Below, piece after piece: positions 38,844 to 48,692 of a DNA stretch of 64,000 nucleotides (position 1 is the first letter of the stretch; every line of letters begins with the position of its first letter). The DNA is from Bradyrhizobium sp. CCBAU 53340. GTDB lineage: Bacteria > Pseudomonadota > Alphaproteobacteria > Rhizobiales > Xanthobacteraceae. The stretch spans positions 6,138,001-6,202,000 of the forward strand of contig NZ_CP030055.1 in assembly GCF_015291645.1 (NCBI RefSeq), in the 5' to 3' direction. A program made the position numbers and the translations under genes. Under the pieces are notes generated by a model that saw only the letters and a list, made by a program, of their open reading frames with translations, ran no database searches and was not told the origin of the DNA.

Positions 38844-40352
38844 CTACGTCCCCTTCGGCCGGACGATGGCCCAGCCGATGCGCAACAATCCCTGACGGCC
38901 GGTTACCAGCCATTCGAACGCGCGCGGCACTTCCGGCACGATGCCGGGGAAGCGCTTCAGAATCTCGGGCGGCGGAGTACCGGCGGTATCGGAGGCGCGC
39001 CAGACCACGACGCCACCGCTCTCGCTGAATTTGGCCGACGACATCCACGGCGTGCGTGCAGGGTCGGCATCGATGAAGAGATGCGGCCGACCGGAATGCA
39101 GCGTGATCAGGCTCGCAAGTTGCGTCTCGCCGGCGACCGCACGCAGGCGATGATTGGTGCGGCGGGCGAAGCTGTCGTCGAAGAAATCCGAGATCGCGCG
39201 AGCCGGCATCGAGGTCGCGATCTCGCCGATGCCGGTCCAGGGCATGAACAGCACGGCCAGCACGACGCCGGCGGCGGGCGCCACCACGGCCGCCGCCCAC
39301 ACCGTGCGCAAAATCCGCGCGCTGCGCATGGCGATCAGGTCACCGGCCGCTACGACCATAGCGAGGCCCGACATGACAAGAACGACGCCAGCACCGCCAA
39401 CGACCGCCTCGAAACCGAACAGACCGGAGATCAGGACCGCACCGAGCGCAGGCGCGAGCGCGAAGAAGTAGACGAAATTGCGCGCAAGCGGCTCGACCGG
39501 CGGCCGGTAGATGATCGGCGCCTCCTCGCTCTTGCCGGCAAACAGGGGTGTGTTGAGGAAGCTCAGCACCGGGACCGCGACCGCGCCGAGCACGAGCCCG
39601 CCGAGCAACCAGGCGGTGTGGACCGCACGGGCACCGAGGTCAGCCACTTGCGGCAGGGCCGGCAGGACAAGAGTTTGGGCGCGCATCAGCCAGACCGCAT
39701 AGGGCAGCGCCAACACGGCGACGACGACAAGCGCAAACAGCGGATCGAGCGCGCGCAAGGTCCGGCGTCCGCCGGCGGTCGACAGTGCAAAGATGACGAG
39801 CAGCGCGAGCAGGAAGATCGCGGCCGGCGTGGTCAGGAGCAACAGGCCCGCTTCGATCGACCAGGCAAACCAGGCATTGCCGCGACGCTGGCCGATGATC
39901 TGCCAGGAATGCAGCAGCAGCAGCGCCCACAGCGGCCGCGCGAGGACCAGGGGACTGAAGTCGAGCGCGGACGAGGAGAACGCCAGCACCGTCATGGTCA
40001 GCAGCACGGCAAGGACCGCCTGCTGGGTGCCGACCACGGCGCGCGCGAGGTGATAAAGCGCGATGAAGGTCGCGACCTCGCAGAGCTCGGCGAGGAGATA
40101 GACGCCGAACATGTGGCCACCGGCGATGCGGTAGGCGATGTCGGCGAGCCAGATCGATAGCGGCGGGCCAAGATCAGTGCCGACCTGGTACTCGCGGCCG
40201 AAGGCCAGCAGGGTCGCGAGGCCGCCGGGCGGGCTGCGGTAGAACAACAGCGCCACCAGCAGCCACATCGCGGCCTGCAGCAGCACGGCAATCCAGACGA
40301 TCAGCCGCGGCCGGGCGCGAATGAGCTCGATGACCAGGGAGGTAAACCGCAT
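38844..40352 (-). CDS. GT39-like polytopic membrane glycosyltransferase
   Basis: A 502-residue inner-membrane protein. About ten to eleven helices run to residue ~370, followed by a 130-residue C-terminal soluble domain. The first periplasmic loop has YRSPPGGLATLLAFGREYQVGTDLGPPLSIWLADIAYRIAGG, where GTDLGPPL resembles the acidic first-loop motif of GT39/ArnT-type enzymes using polyprenyl-phosphate sugars. The acceptor is unknown; cell-envelope or lipid A sugar transfer is typical. ATG at 40352 is chosen; a frame to 40376 is open. It ends the rnhB-side cluster on the minus strand. Confidence 0.7.
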   Translation of the reverse strand: MRFTSLVIELIRARPRLIVWIAVLLQAAMWLLVALLFYRSPPGGLATLLAFGREYQVGTDLGPPLSIWLADIAYRIAGGHMFGVYLLAELCEVATFIALYHLARAVVGTQQAVLAVLLTMTVLAFSSSALDFSPLVLARPLWALLLLHSWQIIGQRRGNAWFAWSIEAGLLLLTTPAAIFLLALLVIFALSTAGGRRTLRALDPLFALVVVAVLALPYAVWLMRAQTLVLPALPQVADLGARAVHTAWLLGGLVLGAVAVPVLSFLNTPLFAGKSEEAPIIYRPPVEPLARNFVYFFALAPALGAVLISGLFGFEAVVGGAGVVLVMSGLAMVVAAGDLIAMRSARILRTVWAAAVVAPAAGVVLAVLFMPWTGIGEIATSMPARAISDFFDDSFARRTNHRLRAVAGETQLASLITLHSGRPHLFIDADPARTPWMSSAKFSESGGVVVWRASDTAGTPPPEILKRFPGIVPEVPRAFEWLVTGRQGLLRIGWAIVRPKGT

Positions 40353-40451
40353 GCAACGCCCGCAAGATGCAGCCAACCCGTCCAGCCGGCCCTATTCGCT
40401 CACATCTGTTTTGATAAAGGGCGCCACGCGTCGTGGCAACGGCAGTCTACT

Positions 40452-41237
40452 TTAGAGGCCTGCCGAAGCATCGATTTCAACCGTCGTCTCCACCAGCACC
40501 TCGACCTCGGCGACTTCGAACAGATCCCGCACCGGCTCGACGGTCCAGGGCATATGCTTGGCGCGGGCGGCAGCGACGGGGGCGAAGAAGCTGCGGTGGT
40601 GGATGGTGGGACCGAGGCGGTCCAGAGCGTCGAGATGCTCGGGCACGCCATAGCCCTTGTGCTGCTCGAAGCCATAGCCCGGACAGTCCAGCGCCAGCGC
40701 GCACATCAGCCGATCGCGCGTCACCTTGGCGACGATGGAGGCGGCGGCAATCGAGAGCACGATGCCGTCGCCGCCGATCACGGCCTCGCAGTCGCAAGAC
40801 GTGTCGAGGCGGTCGCGGCCGTCGACGAAGACGTGGCGAGGCGGCTCGGGCAATGCGACGATCGCGCGCTTTAGCGCCCAGAGCGAGGCGCGCAGGATGT
40901 TGTCGCGGTCGATTCGCGCTGGGGACGCGACCGCGACCGAGACCTGCGCGGTGGCGCATATCTTGTCGAACAGCTTCTCGCGCTCTTCCGCCGTCAGCCG
41001 CTTGGAATCGTCGATGCCGCGCGGGATGCGGTCGGGGTCGAGAATCACGGCAGCCGCAACCACGGGGCCCGCGAGCGGCCCGCGGCCGGCCTCGTCACAG
41101 CCTGCGATCGGCCAGACGCCGCGCTTGATCAGCGCACGCTCGCGGCGGAAGCTCGCCTTGGCAGGTGCGGCCTTCTTCTCAGCGGCCTTCTCTGGCGCGT
41201 CCTTGGCCGGCTTCTTGGCAGACTTGTCCCGAATCAT
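40452..41237 (-). CDS. rnhB: ribonuclease HII
   Basis: A 261-residue RNase HII. The active-site start [20 protein letters not shown] supplies the Asp-Glu pair, [10 protein letters not shown] the next Asp, and [15 protein letters not shown] the last acidic region. It removes RNA from RNA-DNA hybrids and single ribonucleotides from DNA. An N-terminal Lys/Ala/Pro-rich extension of about 35 residues precedes the core, a compositional echo of the PPDK tail. Start at 41237 (MIRDKSAKK); an earlier frame to 41273 is open. Downstream of the VOC and radical SAM genes on the same strand. Confidence 0.95.
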   Translation of the reverse strand: MIRDKSAKKPAKDAPEKAAEKKAAPAKASFRRERALIKRGVWPIAGCDEAGRGPLAGPVVAAAVILDPDRIPRGIDDSKRLTAEEREKLFDKICATAQVSVAVASPARIDRDNILRASLWALKRAIVALPEPPRHVFVDGRDRLDTSCDCEAVIGGDGIVLSIAAASIVAKVTRDRLMCALALDCPGYGFEQHKGYGVPEHLDALDRLGPTIHHRSFFAPVAAARAKHMPWTVEPVRDLFEVAEVEVLVETTVEIDASAGL

Positions 41238-41313
41238 GGCCGGGATCGTGCGCAAGCGGCCTCCCTTGCGCAACCGGGAACCCCGGACAATTCCCGTTAT
41301 TCAGACGATCCCC

Positions 41314-41769
41314 CTACTCCGCCAGATGCACCCGCCGGTCGTCCCCGACCTCGATACCGGGCGCGACCACGACCTCCCAGGGGTGGCCGTCGGGATCGGC
41401 AAAATAGCCGGAATAGCCGCCATAACCGGTCTCGTGTGCGGCCTTCAGCAGCGTGGCGCCATGACCAAGCGCAAACGCCAGCACGGTATCGACCTCCTCC
41501 CGTGACGCGCAGTTCCAGGCGAGCGTGACGCCGCGGAAGGTCGTGGGTCTCGGCTGGTCCGGCAAATGAGCGTCGCCCGCGAGCTGGTCCCAGGGAAACA
41601 GGCCGAGCACCGGCCCGCCAGTGTCGTAGAACGCCACGGCTTCGCCGGTCGCCTTCAGCCGGCGCGAAAAGCCCAGCGCGTCGTAGAAGGCGATGCTGGC
41701 GCGGATGTCGCTGACGCCCAGCGTGATCACCGTCAATCGCGGTACCGGAGTTGGCACTTGCTGACTCAT
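41314..41769 (-). CDS. VOC (glyoxalase/dioxygenase fold) protein
   Basis: A 151-residue single VOC unit-pair protein. LTVITLGVSDIRASIAFYDALGFSRR is the first beta-alpha-beta-beta-beta module and GYGGYSGYFADPDGHPWEVVVAP the second, with metal-ligand candidates in the DPDGHPWEV turn. Function of this subgroup is unknown; lactoylglutathione lyase or antibiotic-resistance roles are possible. Twenty-five bases from the radical SAM gene upstream and 76 from rnhB downstream, so probably in the same transcript. Confidence 0.85.
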   Translation of the reverse strand: MSQQVPTPVPRLTVITLGVSDIRASIAFYDALGFSRRLKATGEAVAFYDTGGPVLGLFPWDQLAGDAHLPDQPRPTTFRGVTLAWNCASREEVDTVLAFALGHGATLLKAAHETGYGGYSGYFADPDGHPWEVVVAPGIEVGDDRRVHLAE

Positions 41770-41794
41770 TTACACACCTCATCCAGTCCGCGCT

Positions 41795-42967
41795 TCAGAA
41801 CAGGCTGAGCTGCTCGCCGTTCTGTTTCGGCCGCGCAAAGTGATCCGTGGTCAGCTTAGAGCGGCGCTTGTTGAGACCGAGCCTGTCGCAGGCGATCTCG
41901 AAGCGGCGGCCGATGGTCCAGGCCATCGGGCCCGTGCCCTTCATCCGCTCGCCCCATTTCGAATCGTAGTCGCGGCCGCCGCGCATGTCGCGGATCAGGG
42001 TGAAGACGTGGCGATAGCGGTCGGGATAGTTCGCCATCAGCCATTCGCGGAACAGGTCGCGCACCTCGAGCGGCAGCCGCAGCAGTACGTAGGAGGCTTC
42101 CTTGACACCGGCATGCGCGGCGGCATCGAGGATGCGCTCGATCTCGGAATCGTTCAGCGCGGGAATCACGGGCGCGACCATCACGGTGGTGGGAATGCCC
42201 GCCTCCGAAAGCTGCTTCAGTGCCTCCAGCCGCTTCGGCGGCGTTGAGGCCCGCGGCTCCATGGTGCGCGCCAGCTTCGGATCGAGCGAGGTCACCGAGA
42301 TCGCGACCTTGGCGAGGTTGCGTTTGGCCATGCGCGCGAGAATGTCGATGTCGCGCGTCACCAGCGCGGACTTGGTGACGATGCCGACGGGATGGCCGGT
42401 GCTCTCCAGCACTTCGAGAATGCCGCGCATGATTTTGCGCTCGCGCTCGATCGGCTGATAAGGATCGGTGTTGGTGCCGATCGCGATCATCCGCGGCTCG
42501 TAGCCTGATGCGGCGAGTTCCTTCTCGAGCAGAACAGGCGCCTCGGGCTTGGCGAACAGCTTCGACTCGAAGTCGAGCCCCGGCGACAGGCCGAGATAGG
42601 CGTGCGTCGGCCGCGCGAAGCAATAGACGCAGCCATGCTCGCAGCCGCGATAGGGATTGATCGAGCGGTCAAAGCCGATGTCGGGCGAATCGTTGCGGGT
42701 GATCACCTTGCGCGAGGTGTCGACGCCGACGCTGGTCTTGAACGGCGGCAGCTCCTCCAGGCTCTGCCAACCATCGTCGAAGGCGACACGGGCCTCGGCC
42801 TCATAACGGCCGCTGGCATTGGACTGCGCGCCACGCCCTCGCCGGCGCGCGCGGTCGATGGCGACGCCAAGTTCGGGGAAATCGGCAGGGAAATCAGAAG
42901 GCGCACCCGCCGGCTCGGAGGGCGCCGTGACCGGCGGGTGCTTGAGAGCAGAAGAAGCTGGACTCAT
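41795..42967 (-). CDS. PA0069 family radical SAM protein
   Basis: A 390-residue radical SAM enzyme. The cluster motif is CEHGCVYC (C-x3-C-x2-C), followed by FARPTHAYLGLSPGLDF; later GTNTDPYQPIERE and TKSALVTRDIDIL are family marks. It belongs to the COG1533 group that includes spore photoproduct lyase, so DNA repair has been suggested, but the substrate of the PA0069 group is unknown. Start at 42967 (MSPASSALK). A GAAC-N7-GAAC box lies 24-38 bp upstream of the ATG. First gene of a likely PA0069-VOC-rnhB transcript. Confidence 0.9.
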   Translation of the reverse strand: MSPASSALKHPPVTAPSEPAGAPSDFPADFPELGVAIDRARRRGRGAQSNASGRYEAEARVAFDDGWQSLEELPPFKTSVGVDTSRKVITRNDSPDIGFDRSINPYRGCEHGCVYCFARPTHAYLGLSPGLDFESKLFAKPEAPVLLEKELAASGYEPRMIAIGTNTDPYQPIERERKIMRGILEVLESTGHPVGIVTKSALVTRDIDILARMAKRNLAKVAISVTSLDPKLARTMEPRASTPPKRLEALKQLSEAGIPTTVMVAPVIPALNDSEIERILDAAAHAGVKEASYVLLRLPLEVRDLFREWLMANYPDRYRHVFTLIRDMRGGRDYDSKWGERMKGTGPMAWTIGRRFEIACDRLGLNKRRSKLTTDHFARPKQNGEQLSLF

Positions 42968-42990
42968 GCACTCAAGATAGCACGACAAAG

Positions 42991-43005
42991 GAACAAATCA
43001 AGAAC
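42991..43005. promoter_or_regulatory. putative LexA box
   Basis: GAAC-AAATCAA-GAAC, that is GTTC-N7-GTTC on the minus strand, the direct-repeat LexA site of alphaproteobacteria. It sits 24 bp upstream of the radical SAM start codon, a suitable place for repression. Confidence 0.6.
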
Positions 43006-43070
43006 AAGAATCAAGAACGCGAAAACAACCCCATGCACAGTAGCGCTGCCCAAACTTCGCGCGCGGTCCC

Positions 43071-43084
43071 TTGACCTCACGCAA
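43071..43084. promoter_or_regulatory. putative FixK2/FNR-type box
   Basis: TTGA-CCTCAC-GCAA fits the Bradyrhizobium FixK2 consensus TTG(A/C)-N6-(T/G)CAA. Its centre is 94 bp upstream of the phosphoketolase start; a class II start would fall near 43119, with TTGATG at 43107-43112 as a weak -10. Confidence 0.4.
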
Positions 43085-43171
43085 CACCGCGTGAGCCCGC
43101 TCCCGTTTGATGCCGCGGAAGGATCGATCTCGCCGGAACCCGGTTGATGACGATCCCCTGTGAAGGTCGGC

Positions 43172-45562
43172 ATGATCATGACATTTCAACGACAATCGTC
43201 CGCAGCAAGCAGCGATCTCGATCTGCTTGATCGCTACTGGCGTGCAGCCAACTATCTCTCGGTCGGGCAGATCTATCTGCTCGACAATCCATTGCTGCGC
43301 GAACCCCTGCGGCCCGAGCACATCAAGCCGCGCCTGCTCGGCCATTGGGGTACGACGCCGGGGCTGAACTTCATCTACGCGCACTTCAACCGCGTCATCC
43401 GCGCGCTGGACCTGAACGTGCTCTATATCTGCGGTCCCGGTCATGGCGGTCCGGGCATGGTTGCGAACACTTATCTCGAAGGCAGCTACAGCGAGATCTA
43501 TCCCAACATTCCGCGCGATGCGGACGGATTACGCAAGCTGTTCAGGCAGTTCTCTTTCCCCGGCGGCATTCCGAGCCACGCCGCGCCGGAAACGCCGGGC
43601 TCGATCCATGAAGGCGGCGAGCTCGGCTATGCGCTGGTGCACGCCTATGGCGCGGCGTTCGACAACCCCGATTTGATCGTCGCCTGCGTCGTCGGCGACG
43701 GCGAGGCCGAGACCGGCCCGCTCGCGGCCTCCTGGCATTCCAACAAGTTCCTCAATCCCGCGCATGACGGCGCGGTGCTGCCGATCCTGCATCTCAACGG
43801 CTACAAGATAGCCAATCCGACCGTACTCGGGCGGATGCCCGACAACGAAATCCGCGATCTGTTCCGTGGGCTCGGCCATGAGCCGCTGTTCGTCGAAGGC
43901 GACGATCCCAAGGCGATGCATCAGGCCATGGCTGATGCGCTCGACGTCGCGATCGCCAGCATCCGCTCGATCCAGCAGAACGCCCGCGACGGACGCAAGA
44001 TCGAGCGACCGCGCTGGCCGATGATCGTGTTGCGCAGCCCGAAGGGCTGGACCGGCCCGAAGGAGGTCGACGGTAAGAAGGTCGAAGGTTTTTGGCGCGC
44101 GCATCAGGTGCCCGTCGCGAACTGCCGCGAGAACCCCGCGCACCTAGAGATCCTTGAAGACTGGATGCGCAGCTACGAGCCGGACAGACTGTTCGACGCG
44201 AGCGGTGCGCTCATTCCCGAGCTTCAGGCCCTTGCGCCGCAAGGCGATCGCCGCATGGGCGCCAACCCGCACGCCAATGGCGGACTGCTCAAGAAGGAGC
44301 TGAAGCTGCCCGACTTCCGCAGTTTTGCCGTTGACGTGCCGCAGCCCGGCGGCGTGACCGGAGAAGCCACGCGCGAGCTCGGCAAATTCCTGCGCGACGT
44401 CATCCGCCTCAACGCCGGGGAGCGCAACTTCCGCATCATGGGTCCCGACGAGACCGCATCAAACCGGCTCGATGCCGTGTTCGACGCGACCGAACGCGTC
44501 TGGATGGAGCCGATCGAATCTTACGATGTGCATCTCGCACAGGACGGCCGCGTGATGGAGGTGTTGAGCGAGCATCTCTGCCAGGGCTGGCTCGAGGGCT
44601 ACCTGCTAACCGGGCGGCACGGCTTCTTCTCCTGCTATGAGGCCTTCATCCACATTGTGGATTCCATGTTCAACCAGCACGCCAAATGGCTGAAGGTCAC
44701 GCGGCACCTGCCGTGGCGGCGCCCGATTGCCTCACTGAACTATCTCCTGACCTCCCATGTCTGGCGCCAGGACCATAACGGCTTCAGCCACCAGGACCCG
44801 GGCTTCGTCGATCTCGTCGCCAACAAGAAGGCCGACATCGTCCGCATCTATTTCCCGCCTGACGCCAACACGCTGCTGTGGATCGCCGATCATGCCTTAC
44901 GCACCTACAACCGCATCAACGTCATCGTCGCCGGCAAGCAGCCGGCGCCGCAATGGCTGTCGATGCAGGAGGCAGCGACGCATTGCGATGCCGGCATCGG
45001 CATCTGGACCTGGGCCGGCAACGAGGACGCAGGCAGCGAACCCGACGTGGTGATGGCCTGCGCGGGCGACGTGCCGACGCTGGAGACGCTCGCGGCCGTC
45101 GATCTCCTGCGCAAGGCGCTCCCGGATCTGAAAATCCGCGTCGTCAACGTCGTCGACCTCATGACGCTGCAACCGCAGGAGCAGCATCCGCACGGCCTTT
45201 CCGATCGCGACTTCGATAGCCTGTTCACGAAGGACAAGCCGGTGATCTTCGCCTATCACGGCTATCCCTATCTGATCCATCGGCTGACCTACAACCGCAC
45301 CAACCATGCCGGCCTGCATGTGCGTGGCTTTGCCGAGGAAGGCACCACGACGACGCCATTCGACATGGTCGTGCTCAACGGCCTCGACCGCTATCACCTC
45401 GCGATCGAGGCGATCGAGCGCGTGCCCGGTCTCGCGACCAAGGCCGCGCCGGTGAAACAGCAACTCCGCGACAAGCTGATCGAGCATTCGGCTTACGTCC
45501 GCGAGCACGGCGAGGACATGCCTGAGATCCGCGACTGGGTCTGGCCGGGCAAGACGGGTTGA
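43172..45562 (+). CDS. xfp: phosphoketolase
   Basis: A 796-residue thiamine diphosphate enzyme. It cleaves xylulose 5-phosphate (and perhaps fructose 6-phosphate) with phosphate to acetyl phosphate plus glyceraldehyde 3-phosphate or erythrose 4-phosphate. Marks are [55 protein letters not shown] (ThDP region) and [19 protein letters not shown] at 43172 has GAAGGT upstream; 43178 is a close alternative. Four bases separate it from ackA, forming an operon turning sugar phosphates into acetate and ATP. Confidence 0.96.
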   Translation: MIMTFQRQSSAASSDLDLLDRYWRAANYLSVGQIYLLDNPLLREPLRPEHIKPRLLGHWGTTPGLNFIYAHFNRVIRALDLNVLYICGPGHGGPGMVANTYLEGSYSEIYPNIPRDADGLRKLFRQFSFPGGIPSHAAPETPGSIHEGGELGYALVHAYGAAFDNPDLIVACVVGDGEAETGPLAASWHSNKFLNPAHDGAVLPILHLNGYKIANPTVLGRMPDNEIRDLFRGLGHEPLFVEGDDPKAMHQAMADALDVAIASIRSIQQNARDGRKIERPRWPMIVLRSPKGWTGPKEVDGKKVEGFWRAHQVPVANCRENPAHLEILEDWMRSYEPDRLFDASGALIPELQALAPQGDRRMGANPHANGGLLKKELKLPDFRSFAVDVPQPGGVTGEATRELGKFLRDVIRLNAGERNFRIMGPDETASNRLDAVFDATERVWMEPIESYDVHLAQDGRVMEVLSEHLCQGWLEGYLLTGRHGFFSCYEAFIHIVDSMFNQHAKWLKVTRHLPWRRPIASLNYLLTSHVWRQDHNGFSHQDPGFVDLVANKKADIVRIYFPPDANTLLWIADHALRTYNRINVIVAGKQPAPQWLSMQEAATHCDAGIGIWTWAGNEDAGSEPDVVMACAGDVPTLETLAAVDLLRKALPDLKIRVVNVVDLMTLQPQEQHPHGLSDRDFDSLFTKDKPVIFAYHGYPYLIHRLTYNRTNHAGLHVRGFAEEGTTTTPFDMVVLNGLDRYHLAIEAIERVPGLATKAAPVKQQLRDKLIEHSAYVREHGEDMPEIRDWVWPGKTG

Positions 45563-45566
45563 TCCG

Positions 45567-46751
45567 ATGCCGGCGCCAGAAGTGGTCCTCGTCCTGAACT
45601 CGGGTTCATCGAGCATCAAGTTCGGCCTGTTCGATATCTCTGCAGCCGAGCCCGCCCTGCTCTGCAAGGGCCAGTTCGACGAGCACGAGGACAAGCCTCG
45701 CCTCGTCGTGACAGACCCTACGGGCGAAAAGCTGTTCGAAAAGCGAAAGGACGAGGCCGATGCCGAAGGCGGCCATCTGTTCGCCGATGTGCTCGCCTTT
45801 GTCGACGGCCGGTTCGGGCAAGGCAGGCTGCGCGCGGTCGGCCACCGCGTCGTCCATGGCGGGCCGGATTATTCAGGCCCGGTCGAGCTGACGGACGGCG
45901 TCATGACAAGGCTTGCGGCGCTGACGCCGCTGGCGCCGCTGCACCAGCCGCGTTGCCTGGAGCCTGTCCGCGCCATTTCGGCAATCCGACCCGCTCTGAC
46001 GCAGATCGCCTGCTTCGACACGGCCTTTCATCACGGCCTCGCGCCGCCGGCGAGCCGCTTCGCCATTCCCAGGCGCTATGAAGAGCGCGGCATCCGGCGC
46101 TATGGTTTTCACGGGCTCTCGTTCGAATATGTTGCAGGCCGTCTCGCCGCGATCGCGCCGCAGCTGACGAGCCGGCGCATCGTCATCGCGCATCTCGGCA
46201 ACGGCGCGAGTCTCTGCGCGTTGCGCGACGGACGCAGCATCGACACCACGATGGGCCTGACGCCGCTCGATGGCCTTGTGATGGGCACGCGTTGCGGCAC
46301 CATCGACCCCGGCGTCCTGCTCTACCTGCAACAACACGAGAGAATGTCGGTCGACGCCGTGCAGCACCTGCTCTACCACGAGTCCGGCCTGCTCGGCGTC
46401 TCCGGCATCTCTGCGGACATGCGCGCGCTGCTCGCAAGCCGCGAGCCCGCCGCGAGGGAAGCGATCGATCTCTTCACCTTCCGCGTCGCGCAAGAGGTCG
46501 CGGTCATGGCCACCACGCTCGGCGGATTGGATGTCCTGGTGTTCACCGGCGGCATCGGCGAGCACGCGCCGGACATCCGCAGCGAGATCGGCGATCGTCT
46601 GGCCTGGCTCGGCGTGCGGATCGACGCTGCGGCCAATGACGCGGCGCATGAGCGCATCAATGCCAATGACAGCGCTGTGGATGTCCTCGTGATCTCGACC
46701 AATGAGGAGTTGACGATAGCACGGCACTGCGTCGCGGTATTATCGCGTTGA
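45567..46751 (+). CDS. ackA: acetate kinase
   Basis: A 394-residue ASKHA-fold kinase. LVLNSGSSSIKFGLF is the phosphate loop, GHRVVHGGPDYSGP, FDTAFHHGLAPPASRF and HLGNGASLCALRDGRS follow, then GTRCGTIDPGVLLY and VFTGGIGEHAPDIR. It makes ATP and acetate from the acetyl phosphate produced by the phosphoketolase just upstream, with no phosphotransacetylase gene nearby. The pair is a short route from pentose phosphates to ATP and acetate without oxygen. Confidence 0.97.
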   Translation: MPAPEVVLVLNSGSSSIKFGLFDISAAEPALLCKGQFDEHEDKPRLVVTDPTGEKLFEKRKDEADAEGGHLFADVLAFVDGRFGQGRLRAVGHRVVHGGPDYSGPVELTDGVMTRLAALTPLAPLHQPRCLEPVRAISAIRPALTQIACFDTAFHHGLAPPASRFAIPRRYEERGIRRYGFHGLSFEYVAGRLAAIAPQLTSRRIVIAHLGNGASLCALRDGRSIDTTMGLTPLDGLVMGTRCGTIDPGVLLYLQQHERMSVDAVQHLLYHESGLLGVSGISADMRALLASREPAAREAIDLFTFRVAQEVAVMATTLGGLDVLVFTGGIGEHAPDIRSEIGDRLAWLGVRIDAAANDAAHERINANDSAVDVLVISTNEELTIARHCVAVLSR

Positions 46752-46929
46752 GCATCGGTTGTTTTGCCATCTCTTGCGCGAAGGTGGGAGCGATCGAGGG
46801 CGATGCGGGACAACTCTATCTCGGACGCAGCCAGACGGTGGAAACCCGGCCCGAGGCCGAGCTCGCCGAGATCGCGACCTGGCAATCGCGAACCGGCGAC
46901 CATGTCCCGCCATCGCCCACCGCTGCAAT

Positions 46930-47769
46930 TCAGTGAATGCCGGCAAAGATCTGGAAACAGCCGATCGCGACCTCGATCACGATCAGCACGACCACCGCGA
47001 TTTCGAGCCTTAGCGAGCGCTGGGTGTCGATGATGTCGGTGAGCGCATCGGCCGTCTCCGCGACGACCGTGAGCTTGCGCTCGAGCGTGTCGAGACGTTC
47101 CTTCAGCTCGTACTCGTCTTCGAGGCGCGCATAGAGGCGGTCGAGCTGCGGCTTCTCCCAGAGCGCATCGGGTTTTTCGGCGACCGCGACGCGGCCGGCG
47201 ACACGCTGCTGGACCAGCAGCGCATTGCCGATCAGTTGCAGAATGCCCTTGCGCCGCCGCGACGTACGGCCCTGCTCGGCGAGCTCTCGCGCAAAGGGCT
47301 CGATGACATCGAAGACCGCAGCCACACGCCGCTCGTCGCGCGCCAGCGATGTGCTCTTGGCAAGAGCGTCCGCGATCAACAGCAGCCGCTCGTCGGAAAA
47401 TTTCGAGAGGTTGATCGGCCCGCCGGGCTGGATCGCTTCGGCGCTTTCGTCATGGCAAAGCTGGGCCTGCGCGGTCTCCTCCTCATAGGGACTGAGCTCG
47501 CCGGTCACGCGCGACTTGAGACTGTCGATGACGATCTTCTCCTCCGAAGGAAGGAGGCCGATCAGCACCACGACGCCATAGCGGAAGATCACGGCAAGCC
47601 CGCCGTGGACGCGGAAGGCGGCCGGCGTCGAGGACACCAGTGTGCCGATCTCGAGTCCCGACGGGTTGATACGTTCGCCGAGCATCACGGCACGGATCCG
47701 CAAGGTCGGTGCGGCGTCCGGTTTCGGCGATGTTGGCGTCGCGCCAACGGGAAGTTGATCGGCGTTCAT
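46930..47769 (-). CDS. RMD1/DUF155 family protein
   Basis: A 279-residue protein of the RMD1/YagE/DUF155 family, related to mitochondrial RMND1. The core runs from LRIRAVMLGERINPSGLE through FRVHGGLAVIFRYGVVVLIG to a helical region. One C-terminal membrane helix (LEIAVVVLIVIEVAIGCFQIF) leaves the domain in the cytoplasm. In mitochondria relatives support translation of membrane proteins; the bacterial role is unknown. The start at 47769 fits MNADQLPVG; the frame is open to 47964. Convergent with ackA, about 180 bp away. Confidence 0.88.
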   Translation of the reverse strand: MNADQLPVGATPTSPKPDAAPTLRIRAVMLGERINPSGLEIGTLVSSTPAAFRVHGGLAVIFRYGVVVLIGLLPSEEKIVIDSLKSRVTGELSPYEEETAQAQLCHDESAEAIQPGGPINLSKFSDERLLLIADALAKSTSLARDERRVAAVFDVIEPFARELAEQGRTSRRRKGILQLIGNALLVQQRVAGRVAVAEKPDALWEKPQLDRLYARLEDEYELKERLDTLERKLTVVAETADALTDIIDTQRSLRLEIAVVVLIVIEVAIGCFQIFAGIH

Positions 47770-48106
47770 TGCATATGTCTCGCTTGGCGCCTCGGCCGGT
47801 TGCGCGTTCTTCCTTGCGCAAGAGCCATGCCGGAGCGCCAATGTAGCCCTGCCGAAAGCGCGGCCCCACCCCGGTGATATCGGCGGAGGAAGGCACTGTT
47901 TGAAGCTCGCCAAGCCGAGATTTCGCCGAAACATTCGGCAACATTGCCACCCCGCGCGCGACATATTCGGCTGCGATGGACGGGCAGCGATTTACCATCG
48001 CACGCCGGAGCGCCGCCGAAAAGTTGCACTCGGCAGCTCCCCATGTGTATGACAATATCATTACGAGCTCCGCTTCTCCCGAATTGCAGACACCGAAGCC
48101 TCGATC
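47770..48106. other. divergent intergenic region, RMD1 / glycosyltransferase
   Basis: 337 bp without a gene that I can support. Minus-strand frames cover it but resemble nothing and have no good start. It must hold the promoters of both neighbours. GCAACATTCGGCAACATT-like short repeats (CGAAACATTCGGCAACATTGCC) lie near 47929-47950. Confidence 0.45.
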
Positions 48107-48682
48107 ATGCTGAGCGTTATTATTCCGACCGAAGGCGTCGAGCAGACGGCGGTCGCAACCCTGGCCGCGCTGGTACCCGGTGCCGCCACGGGGATCATCA
48201 AGGAAGTCCTGCTGGTCGACGCCACCCGCAATGGCGTCATCGAGCGCGTTGCCGACGTCGCAGGCTGCCGTTTCATCGGCTATGAGGGATCCTCACAAGG
48301 CGCGGCCCTCGCCGCCGGCGCGCTTCAGGCCCGTTCCCCCTGGCTGATGTTCCTTCCCGCCGGCGCAGTGCTGGAAACCGGCTGGATCGAGGAGACCACC
48401 CAGTTCATCCAGGCCGTCGCAACCAGCGGCCGGGATCGCGCGGCCGTATTTCGTTACAGCCGTTCGCCTTATGCCGATACCGGCTACCGCGATGTGCTGC
48501 GGTCCGTGGTGCGCAAGCTGGTCGGCCCCTTCGGCGATCAGGGGCTTTTGATCTCACGCGATCATTACGACCGGGTCGGAGGCTATCCGCCCCAGGCTCG
48601 CCGTTCCGAGGCGCGGCTGCTCAGGCGGCTTGGCCGGTCCTCCCGGACAATGCTGCGCAGCCGGATCGTCATGGTGGGTTGA
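48107..48682 (+). CDS. short family 2-like glycosyltransferase
   Basis: A 191-residue protein with a GT-A-like start (MLSVIIPTEGVEQTAVATLAAL), the GYEGSSQGAALAAGALQARSPWLMFLPAG segment in place of the usual nucleotide-sugar DxD region, and a VGGYPPQARRSEARLLRRLG end. The classic DxD is not evident (PAGA where it is expected), and the acceptor half is short, so catalytic activity is uncertain. This reduced form occurs in rhizobia. Its stop is 10 bp before the 42-bp palindrome of the next gene. Confidence 0.7.
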   Translation: MLSVIIPTEGVEQTAVATLAALVPGAATGIIKEVLLVDATRNGVIERVADVAGCRFIGYEGSSQGAALAAGALQARSPWLMFLPAGAVLETGWIEETTQFIQAVATSGRDRAAVFRYSRSPYADTGYRDVLRSVVRKLVGPFGDQGLLISRDHYDRVGGYPPQARRSEARLLRRLGRSSRTMLRSRIVMVG

Positions 48683-48692
48683 AGCGCATCTA

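Noticed and set aside
46748..46936. 62-residue frame starting TTG at the ackA stop
   Set aside because: Four-base overlap with ackA is suggestive, but there is no clear ribosome binding site, no domain and no membrane segment; left out for lack of support.
47766..48061. minus-strand frames upstream of the RMD1 gene
   Set aside because: No family resemblance and no good start; upstream extension of the RMD1 frame is also unsupported.
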